A model generated the notes under the pieces. The model was given only the letters and a program-made list of their open reading frames with translations, was not told the origin of the DNA and searched no databases. The translations under genes and the position numbers were made by a program. DNA of 64,000 nucleotides from NCBI GenBank assembly GCA_030673645.1, contig DAOVIO010000001.1, forward strand, positions 47,463-111,462, in the 5' to 3' direction. The DNA comes from JAGLSB01 sp023135955. GTDB lineage: Bacteria > Bacteroidota > Bacteroidia > Bacteroidales > GCA-2748055. Shown here piece after piece: positions 57,243 through 64,000 of the stretch; position 1 is the stretch's first letter; each line of letters begins with the position of its first letter.

Positions 57243-57294
57243 TTTAATTTAAAATTTATTGAATAAGCGTATGAATCCTTATCCGTTGAATATA

Positions 57295-60030
57295 TCAATC
57301 AGGCTGACTAACCTTTTTTATAAATGCATCATTATATCCTAATTTTTTGATTTCCATCAGCATTTTTTCAGCTTCAGGTTTATTTATGAATATCCCTGTA
57401 GAATACCTGTAGAATCCATCATTTCCTTTAAAACTTACAATATTTTCAATATTCTTGAAGTAATTTTCATTAGCAGGTTTGCGAGTTGCACTAAATTGTA
57501 TAGTATAATAAAATTTATAATTATCAATTATGATTTCTCCTTCATCAAGTGTTTCGTCATAACGTGATAAGGGTATAATTATGGCATCGGTGAACCCTTT
57601 TAATACGAAATGAACAAGGCTGTCCTGAGCCTTTGGATATTGATCAAAAACGCCTGAAATATATCTGTAAAAATTATCCTTACATTGAATTTGCCTAATT
57701 AAGTTCGGGTCGGGAAGTTTATCCAGCTCTATAGGTTTTCTAAGCGACATTAATTGAATAGTAAATGGGCCCTTTACTTTTTCCAGGTCGGGGACAGATG
57801 GCTGAAGAAGGTACTGGAATTCAGTTTCGTTGACAATTCTTCCAGCAGAATAATCACCGTCTATTATTTGATTAAGATATTCAGTTGCAGCTCTTTTATT
57901 CTGGAAAATCCCAGCAGTGTAAATATGTTTTCGACCTGTTTCATAGAGCTTAACGTTACTTTCCAAACTACTATGATCCATTAGTGAAATCTGTTCTGAG
58001 TCATCAGTTAGAATGACATAGTAATTTTTTGCTGCTTCGGCCTTAAGATGCTCAGGTACCATATATTCCTCAAGCCAGATTTCTTCATCACCTTGGTTTA
58101 CAAGATTCAATTCAACCTGTCTGTTAAACATTCTTCCTTCTGGATTATCAGTACCATCAGCGTTTTCATTAACAGCAATATTCATTTCCTCTCCAACAGC
58201 TTTGGAAATGAATTTTTCTTTACTTATACCTTTGGATGCAAGATAATTAACAATTGATTGTGTTCGCTTATGAGAAAGACGGAGGTTATATTCGGCTGAT
58301 CCTTTTGAGTCTGCGTGCCCTGTAAGCTCAAGCATTATTTCAGGATTACTTGCCATTAGCTGATAAAGTTTCTCTAGCTCAAACTTTGATTGTTCATTTA
58401 AATCAGAATTATCGAAATCGAAAAGAATATTTTTAGAGATTATATATTTTCCACTCGAAACATCATCTGGAATAAGAGTACTTTCAACATTAATTTCTTC
58501 GGTTCTGTGTTGCTTCAGAATACTTATGTTTTCTTTGAGAGTATCGTATCCGGCCGATTCTACAATGATTTCATAATCTCCTGCAGAGACATCAAAATTA
58601 TACTCACCTGTTATTCCATCAGGTTTTGAATTTGCAATAACTTCTTGTGATTCAGTGTCTATCAATTTAATATTTGTAGTTTCATCCAGAAATCCTAAAT
58701 CATCTGGTATAATTTTCCCTTTTAGAGCAATCATCTTTTCCGGTTCCATATCTGCAGGACTAATCATCCCTATATCGTTTCCTCTAAATATATATGATTG
58801 ACCGGAATACAAAGCTTGCTGTCCGTTGTTTAAAGGTACATAGTGCAAGTCATCATCACTGCTACTGATGGGAAACCCAAGATTTGCTGGATAAGACCAG
58901 TTACCGTCGGGTAATTTATTAACATAAAATATATCGAATCCTCCCATGGAAGCATGACTCATTGAGCTGAAGTATAAAGTTTTCCCATTTTCGGTTATAA
59001 AGGGTGTCTCTTCTGAATAGACAGCATTTATAGGCTTGCCAATATTTATGGGTTCACCCCATTCGTTGTCAATATTACGAGTGCAATAATAAATATCCAT
59101 AGCGCCATAGCCGCCAGGTCGGTCACTTGTGAAGTACAATGTATTTTGGTCTTTAGAAATTACAGCATGTGTCTCATTGTAAAAAGTGTTAATATTATCT
59201 GAAAGAGGATTAGCTTTTTCCCATTTCCCATTCTTAAATCCGGAGAAATATAAATCAGAATTATAATTTTCTTTTTTGCTGATGAACAATTCTTTTCCGT
59301 CAAAAGATACAGAACATAGCTTTAGATTTCCTTCTAATTGAATCTGTCCGTTTATGATTACCGGCTCTGTCCAATTTCCATTTTTAATTCTTGTCATTAA
59401 GATTGCATCGTAAAATGGTCGATTAGACATATATAGAAGCAGCGAGTCTTCCTCAGAATATACGGAATTATATCTGGACTTGTAATTAAAATCGCTTGCT
59501 TCAACAGAGTTAAAACTAATATCAACTGTGTCCTGAATCATGCTTTTAGCAAGGTCAATTGACCTTATTTGTTTATTTATATACTCAATTTCAGCAACAT
59601 CTCTCACTTGCATTACAGTTCGATATTTTTCATAATATTCATGAGAAAGATCAAGTTGATCATTAATATGATATGCCCTGCCAATAGCAAAAAGACATTC
59701 TTTAGGAGCATTTCTTTCTTTGTATGACCCTTCCCTGTATGCCGGAGAAATTGACCTTACAGCTTTTTCTAAATAGGGAATAGCCTTTGATTTTTGTCCG
59801 GCAATGCTGAGATAGCTTGCTCCTGTTAGAAATTGCAGATTAGCGTTAGTTGGATCACTTTTCAACAATTCCAAATATAAAAAAGCGGCCTCTTCATAAT
59901 CCTCCATCAGGAAAAAATATTCCGCTTCAAGAAATTTCCTCTTGAATTCTTTTTTTTCTTCCTTGGTTTGTGAAGTCACATTCACAATTGTAAAAGAAAA
60001 GAGAATTATTATCATTATTATTCTGCGCAT
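57295..60030 (-). CDS. PorE-like TPR/beta-propeller/OmpA protein with SPOR-like tail
   Basis: A 911-residue exported protein (signal peptide ending near VTSQTKE). Order of parts: TPR repeats (about 22-150); a PD40/WD40-like propeller (about 185-420, with NTLYFTSDRPGGYGAMDIYY and KTLYFSSMSHASMGGFDIFY); a carboxypeptidase-regulatory-like domain (about 440-515, KPDGITGEYNFDVSAGDYEI); an OmpA C-like peptidoglycan-binding domain (about 525-640, ILFDFDNSDLNEQSKFELEK, GHADSKGSAEYNLRLSHKRT, GRMFNRQVEL); and three SPOR-like repeats (about 685-911). The first four parts in this order match PorE of the type IX secretion system, which is consistent with the T9SS cargo proteins in this window; paralogues with this order also exist, so PorE itself is not certain. 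Confidence 0.8.
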   Translation of the reverse strand: MRRIIMIIILFSFTIVNVTSQTKEEKKEFKRKFLEAEYFFLMEDYEEAAFLYLELLKSDPTNANLQFLTGASYLSIAGQKSKAIPYLEKAVRSISPAYREGSYKERNAPKECLFAIGRAYHINDQLDLSHEYYEKYRTVMQVRDVAEIEYINKQIRSIDLAKSMIQDTVDISFNSVEASDFNYKSRYNSVYSEEDSLLLYMSNRPFYDAILMTRIKNGNWTEPVIINGQIQLEGNLKLCSVSFDGKELFISKKENYNSDLYFSGFKNGKWEKANPLSDNINTFYNETHAVISKDQNTLYFTSDRPGGYGAMDIYYCTRNIDNEWGEPINIGKPINAVYSEETPFITENGKTLYFSSMSHASMGGFDIFYVNKLPDGNWSYPANLGFPISSSDDDLHYVPLNNGQQALYSGQSYIFRGNDIGMISPADMEPEKMIALKGKIIPDDLGFLDETTNIKLIDTESQEVIANSKPDGITGEYNFDVSAGDYEIIVESAGYDTLKENISILKQHRTEEINVESTLIPDDVSSGKYIISKNILFDFDNSDLNEQSKFELEKLYQLMASNPEIMLELTGHADSKGSAEYNLRLSHKRTQSIVNYLASKGISKEKFISKAVGEEMNIAVNENADGTDNPEGRMFNRQVELNLVNQGDEEIWLEEYMVPEHLKAEAAKNYYVILTDDSEQISLMDHSSLESNVKLYETGRKHIYTAGIFQNKRAATEYLNQIIDGDYSAGRIVNETEFQYLLQPSVPDLEKVKGPFTIQLMSLRKPIELDKLPDPNLIRQIQCKDNFYRYISGVFDQYPKAQDSLVHFVLKGFTDAIIIPLSRYDETLDEGEIIIDNYKFYYTIQFSATRKPANENYFKNIENIVSFKGNDGFYRYSTGIFINKPEAEKMLMEIKKLGYNDAFIKKVSQPD

Positions 60031-60311
60031 AGCTTCTCAGTAAACCGCAATTTAATAAAAAAAATTAGGTTGATTTTTGAATATTTATTAACGGGTTTAG
60101 GGAAATGAGGATTCAATTATTTGGGTTTGTTAAATTAAAATCTAGAGAAAAGACTTATCATAATTTTATATGGAAGTTATATAAGATATAGAAAAACACA
60201 CAGTTATAGATTCCTTAATATTTATATTTTCAATCGTGGCCCGGAAAATATTTAAAGCAGGCCCTCTTAGCTATTATTTTTGAAAATGTTAAAATAAAAC
60301 TTAATCAGCTA

Positions 60312-61202
60312 TCAATCAAGTTGAATTACATCAAGGATCTCGATAAATTGACTAACTTCTTTTATGTGTTGAAGATTTTTCCTTTTTTCGAGCTTCGATA
60401 TCTCTGGATCAAAACTTGTAAAAAGAATGTTTTGCTCTGGAAAGAAATCTGAAAGATCCTCTAAGTATTTTCTTAGCTTTTTACAGTTTAAGCTGACGTA
60501 AATATGTGTAATAAGATATTGTGGGGAAAGAAATTTCCCTGTTTTTTGAAGATCTTCAAGAGGAACTGATTGTCCGAGGTAAGTAATTTTATGACCTCTT
60601 TTTTTAAGTAGATAGTAATAAAACAGAAGACCAAGTTCATGCATCTCTCCTTCAGGAAGGTAGAGTAAAAAGTGCTTGCTGTTACGATCGGTTCTTTCAA
60701 CAATTCCATCTATTGCTACAATAATCTTTTGTCGGACAAGATTTGATATAAAGTGCTCCTGGGCTGGATTAATTGCTCCAGTCTGCCATAAAACTCCAAT
60801 CTTCTCAAAAAAAGGATAAATAGTATTGATTACTGTTTCTTCGAATCCGTTTTGCATAATGGAAGTATATATAAGCTTTTCAAACTTATTTTCATCCATC
60901 TCAACCATAGAAAGAACAAGATTGTCAATCCTTGATGCATTATTCTCCTCGCTTTTTGAGAGACTATTAATTTTAGCGCTTAATTCTTCTTCTCCCAGAC
61001 AGGCAATTTGAGATATTCTAAACCCTTTGCGGTATAAAAGCGCAACATTCAGAATTTTTTTCAGGTCTTCATCTTCATAATACCTGATATTTGTTTCCGT
61101 ACGCTTGGGTTCCAGTAGATTAAACCTTTTTTCCCAGATTCGCAGAGTATGAGCTTTAATACCGCTAAGCTTTTCTATATCTTTAATAGAATATTTTGCC
61201 AT
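60312..61202 (-). CDS. MerR-family regulator with cobalamin-binding-like domain
   Basis: A 296-residue regulator. The N-terminal MerR helix-turn-helix shows YSIKDIEKLSGIKAHTLRIW and ETNIRYYEDEDLKKILNVAL. The middle domain holds W139-x9-E149-H150 (WQTGAINPAQEH), the W-x9-EH signature of the CarH/LitR group, and the following Rossmann-like domain has E186-M-H188-E-L-G191, close to the D-x-H-x-x-G cobalamin-ligand motif with Asp replaced by Glu. These features suggest an adenosylcobalamin-dependent, possibly light-sensing repressor (inference). Spacing to neighbouring genes is wide on both sides, so it is probably transcribed alone. Confidence 0.85.
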   Translation of the reverse strand: MAKYSIKDIEKLSGIKAHTLRIWEKRFNLLEPKRTETNIRYYEDEDLKKILNVALLYRKGFRISQIACLGEEELSAKINSLSKSEENNASRIDNLVLSMVEMDENKFEKLIYTSIMQNGFEETVINTIYPFFEKIGVLWQTGAINPAQEHFISNLVRQKIIVAIDGIVERTDRNSKHFLLYLPEGEMHELGLLFYYYLLKKRGHKITYLGQSVPLEDLQKTGKFLSPQYLITHIYVSLNCKKLRKYLEDLSDFFPEQNILFTSFDPEISKLEKRKNLQHIKEVSQFIEILDVIQLD

Positions 61203-61579
61203 TGGTGGATAAAGAGATAATTAAATATTAAAGGATCAGACAAACTAATAACGCATAATAATGATAAAAGTTTAAAAATTTGCAGGAATAAAAAAATTCT
61301 ACACCTGGGGATAAGCTTAAATTTAGCCTGAATCTCCATATTTAGCAGATTGATTTTTTCATAAAGATCATAGAAGTAATTATCCCCACCAATAATCTAC
61401 AGCTATGCCATTTAGTATCCATAGTGGCTATGTTACATAGTATGGAGGAGCCCAAAACAATAACCAAGGAGTGGTTAAAGGTTAATACTTTATTAGTGAA
61501 ATATTTGATGCACAAGCTTTGGAATACCTCCATTAATATACAACAGAGCCTCTATTGTCCAAAGTCCATCGGCCATCCT
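61203..61579. other. Intergenic region
   Basis: About 380 nt between two - strand genes. No credible gene, terminator or repeat is seen. Confidence 0.4.
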
Positions 61580-62227
61580 CTATATCTTCCTAACCACCAT
61601 CAACCCATCCCTCACAGGCAGTATCAGATTTTCTACTCGTGAATCGTCCTGAACTAATTTGTTAAACTTTTTTATAGCCTGTGTAGCATTGTCGTTTTTG
61701 TACTTTTCATCATATACTTTCCCATCCCATAATACATTGTCGGCGATTAACACCCCGCCCTTTTTAAGTTTTGGAAGGCATAATTTATAATAATCGGAGT
61801 ATTGCTCTTTTTCCCCATCGATAAAAATAAGATCAAAGTCATCATCCATTTGTGGAATTAACTTAACAGCGTCACCATGTATAGAATCAATAGAATCGTC
61901 TAGTTTTGCTTTGACAAAAAATTTGCGGGATTTATCAATGAGTTCATCGTTAATTTCAAGGGTATATAATTTTCCTCCGGCTTTAAGTCCACGAGCCAGA
62001 CAAATTGCAGAGTATCCCGTATAAGTTCCAATTTCAAGAATTTTCGTTGGAAGGATCATTTTGCTAATCATTTCCAGAAATCTTCCTTGTACCTGACCGG
62101 AGATCATTCTGGGATGAATGACTTTAAGGAAAGTATATCTTCTCAATTCACTCAGAACATCATCTTCAGGAGTAGAATGATTTTCCAGATATTGCTGGTA
62201 ATCAGGGTTAAGATCAAAAAGGTCCAT
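61580..62227 (-). CDS. Class I SAM-dependent O-methyltransferase (caffeoyl-CoA type)
   Basis: A 215-residue methyltransferase of the CCoAMT-like family. The SAM site is ILEIGTYTGYSAICLA, followed by LYTLEINDELIDKSRKFF, and the metal/catalytic block FDLIFIDGEKEQYSDYYKLC, then GGVLIADNVLWDGKV. Members methylate catechol-like hydroxyls in a Mg2+-dependent way (family knowledge); the physiological substrate in Bacteroidota is not known. Its ATG overlaps the stop of the M16 peptidase gene by 1 nt (TAATG), so translation is probably coupled. Confidence 0.93.
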   Translation of the reverse strand: MDLFDLNPDYQQYLENHSTPEDDVLSELRRYTFLKVIHPRMISGQVQGRFLEMISKMILPTKILEIGTYTGYSAICLARGLKAGGKLYTLEINDELIDKSRKFFVKAKLDDSIDSIHGDAVKLIPQMDDDFDLIFIDGEKEQYSDYYKLCLPKLKKGGVLIADNVLWDGKVYDEKYKNDNATQAIKKFNKLVQDDSRVENLILPVRDGLMVVRKI

Positions 62228-63447
62228 TAGTAATATTGAAGAATTGAAGTTTGATTTTTATCCAGTATTTCATTAGCCACCTCCAAAAGATTTTCCGATG
62301 TAAGAGCTTCTATTTTTGCAGCTGTTTCTTTCAATCCGTTTACGCGGTTGTATAACAATGTACTTTTCCCCATTCTAAGCATTTCATATTCATTGCTATC
62401 GTTTGCAATGGCTATTTGTCCTAAAAGCTGATTTTTAGCTTTTCTTAGCTGGAGGCTACCCATAGCTTCTGTTTTCAGTCTTTGAAATTCTTTAAAAACC
62501 AATTTAAGACTTTTATCGAAATTCTCCTTATCGCAACCGAAATATATGTTAAGTATGCCTGTGTCGGAGTAACTTGTATAGTGCGATTCAACATTATATG
62601 AATATCCACTTTTTTCCCGTAAACTTATATTCAATCGGCTATTCATACCAGGACCACCAAGTATATTATTCATTAAGGCAAGAGCAATTCTTTTTTCTGA
62701 TCGTGCATGGTAAGCAAGATTTCCTACTATGCAATGGGTTTGGTGTGTGTTTCTTCTTGAATGAATGGTTCTTGCTTCGTATGAATTAGGGATTATTCGT
62801 TTGCGTTTTCTTTGTTTCTCTTTCACCTGTCCAAAATATTTCTCAGCCAACCTTATAAGCTTTGCAAAAGCAATATCGCCAACTGAAGAAAGTACCATTT
62901 CATTTGTAGCATAGTTCTCATCAGTGAATTTCAGAATATCTTCTCTGGAGAATGATAATAATCTTTTTTCATTACCAAGAATACTTCGCCCAATAGCATG
63001 TTTATTAAATACCTGTTCTTCAAACTCATCGAATATTAGCTCAGAAGGAGAATCTTCATAGGAAGAAATCTCATCGATAATAATACCTTTTTCCTTATTG
63101 ATTTCTTTTTCAGGAAATATGGAGTTGAAGCAAATATCATAGATAAGCTCCATTGCACGATCATAATCTGCTTTCAGAAAAGAAGAGTATACACAAGTGT
63201 CTTCCTTAGTAGTATATGCATTTATTTCTCCTCCAACATCTTCAAGACGGGAAAGAATGTGCCAGGATTTTCGTTTTTTTGTTCCTTTAAATATGACATG
63301 TTCAATAAAGTGTGCCATGCCGTGTTCTTCGGGTAGCTCATCGCGCGAACCGGTATGTACAACAAAACTGAAGTGGGCCACAAGGTTTGGTACTTGTTTG
63401 TGAACGAGTCTTATTCCGTTTGGCAGGGTGTGATATTTGAAATTCAT
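62227..63447 (-). CDS. M16-family zinc metallopeptidase
   Basis: A 406-residue insulinase-like peptidase. ATG 63447 starts MNFKYHTLPNGIRLVHKQVP; the longer frame to 63477 adds unrelated residues from the repeat-bearing upstream region. The inverted zinc motif is HFIEH (in GMAHFIEHVIFKG), with the distal Glu in the EINKEKGIIIDEISSYEDSP segment about 75 residues later. The second, inactive half contains GGPGMNSRLNISLREKSGYS. Processing peptidases of this type cleave small peptides or leader sequences; the target is unknown. It forms one unit with the O-methyltransferase. Confidence 0.92.
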   Translation of the reverse strand: MNFKYHTLPNGIRLVHKQVPNLVAHFSFVVHTGSRDELPEEHGMAHFIEHVIFKGTKKRKSWHILSRLEDVGGEINAYTTKEDTCVYSSFLKADYDRAMELIYDICFNSIFPEKEINKEKGIIIDEISSYEDSPSELIFDEFEEQVFNKHAIGRSILGNEKRLLSFSREDILKFTDENYATNEMVLSSVGDIAFAKLIRLAEKYFGQVKEKQRKRKRIIPNSYEARTIHSRRNTHQTHCIVGNLAYHARSEKRIALALMNNILGGPGMNSRLNISLREKSGYSYNVESHYTSYSDTGILNIYFGCDKENFDKSLKLVFKEFQRLKTEAMGSLQLRKAKNQLLGQIAIANDSNEYEMLRMGKSTLLYNRVNGLKETAAKIEALTSENLLEVANEILDKNQTSILQYY

Positions 63448-63468
63448 GGTCGCAAAGGTAAGAAAAAT

Positions 63469-63760
63469 GTGAGGCACTCACTTCGTTCGTTGGTGAGGCA
63501 TTCACTTCGTTCGTTTGTGAGATGTTCGCTTTGCTCACGGGGAGGCATTCACTTCGTTCGTTGGTGAGGCATTCACTTCGTTCGTTGGTGAGGCATTCAC
63601 TTCGTTCGTTGGTGAGGCATTCACTTCGTTCATTTGTGAGATGTTCACTTTGCTCACGGGGAGGCATTCACTTCGTTCATTTGTGAGATGTTCGCTTTGC
63701 TCACGGGGAGGCATTCACTTCGTTCATTTGTGAGATGTTCGCTTTGCTCACTTGTGAGAT
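63469..63760. repeat. Degenerate 24-bp tandem repeat array
   Basis: About twelve copies of a unit close to GTGAGGCATTCACTTCGTTC plus four bases, with a variant GTGAGATGTTCGCTTTGCTC carrying ACGGGG at its end. Units abut without unique spacers. On the - strand the frame would read repeated NERSECLT, which is simply the repeat translated. The array sits between the M16 peptidase start and a tRNA gene. Confidence 0.85.
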
Positions 63761-63916
63761 ATTTACTTTAGTTACAAGTAAGTTTTCTTTTATATGCCTT
63801 ACTATCACTAACTTTCGCTCACTAATACTCACTTTCCTCACATCCCTCTATGTTTTTACAAAAAAAGCTTTTGCAGATTCGAAAAATTATCTAAATTTGC
63901 ACCACTCAAAACAGAG

Positions 63917-63989
63917 GGTGCCATAGCTCAGTTGGTAGAGCACAGGACTGAAAATCCTGGTGTCCCTGGTTCAATTCCAGGTGGCACCA
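63917..63989 (+). tRNA. tRNA-Phe (anticodon GAA)
   Basis: A complete 73-nt cloverleaf: acceptor GGTGCCA/TGGCACC, D-arm GCTC-AGTTGGTA-GAGC, anticodon arm CAGGA-CTGAAAA-TCCTG with GAA at 63950-63952, and T-arm CCTGG-TTCAATT-CCAGG. The discriminator base is A; CCA is not encoded (CCT follows). Confidence 0.96.
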
Positions 63990-64000
63990 CCTTTTGGAAA

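Noticed and set aside
63338..63667. Protein with repeated NERSECLT motif on the - strand
   Set aside because: The motif is only the tandem DNA repeat read in frame; it overlaps the M16 peptidase and has no coding context.
63469..63760. CRISPR array
   Set aside because: Repeat units are degenerate and directly adjacent without unique spacers, and no cas gene is near.

Overview
The window comes from a Bacteroidota chromosome, most likely a marine or sediment member of the Bacteroidales/Marinilabiliales type (inference). The signs are SusC/SusD pairs, C-terminal type IX secretion (T9SS) sorting domains, Bacteroidetes promoter boxes of the TAnnTTTG type, AT-rich start contexts with ATG rather than upstream TTG starts, and many lipoproteins.

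Positions 1-44386 form one large sulfated-glycan utilisation locus. On the + strand lie a truncated FN3/PA14 surface protein, eight S1-type sulfatases (2316, 6016, 7747, 9498, 10997, 12659, 14360, 20834), a secreted TIM-barrel isomerase-like protein, two clan GH-A glycoside hydrolases (16199, 19040) and an orphan T9SS cargo protein (22377). A 1317-residue T9SS cargo protein (24173-28126) is on the - strand and ends in a clear terminator. Divergent from it is a seven-gene operon: FAS1 lipoprotein, SusC, SusD, FAS1 lipoprotein, FAS1 lipoprotein, SusC, SusD. In the inferred scheme, sulfatases and GHs trim a sulfated polysaccharide, the FAS1 and SusD lipoproteins capture it at the surface and the two SusC channels import it. 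Five transcription units of the locus share a bipartite upstream element, TGGCAAg-TTTATgTAAA followed 37-38 nt later by TAnnTTTg. This looks like the operator/promoter of a common regulon and is the strongest novel signal in the window. No sulfatase-activating enzyme and no regulator gene of the locus lies inside the window.

Positions 44387-51913 hold a broken serine recombinase and then a respiratory module: an octaheme-TPR lipoprotein on the - strand, divergent from Rieske protein, cytochrome b and a membrane-anchored octaheme cytochrome c, which together look like a non-canonical quinol:cytochrome c oxidoreductase.

Positions 51914-55686 are a decay zone: a PQQ-propeller fragment, an IS-end/MITE-like repeat, an antitoxin gene with only a stub of its toxin, an intact hipBA pair and a frameshifted alpha/alpha-barrel pseudogene.

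Positions 55687-63447 are core-like genes on the - strand: VanZ-like protein, ECF sigma factor, a PorE-like TPR/propeller/OmpA protein with SPOR-like tail, a MerR/cobalamin-type regulator, an O-methyltransferase and an M16 peptidase. A degenerate 24-bp tandem repeat and a tRNA-Phe close the window.
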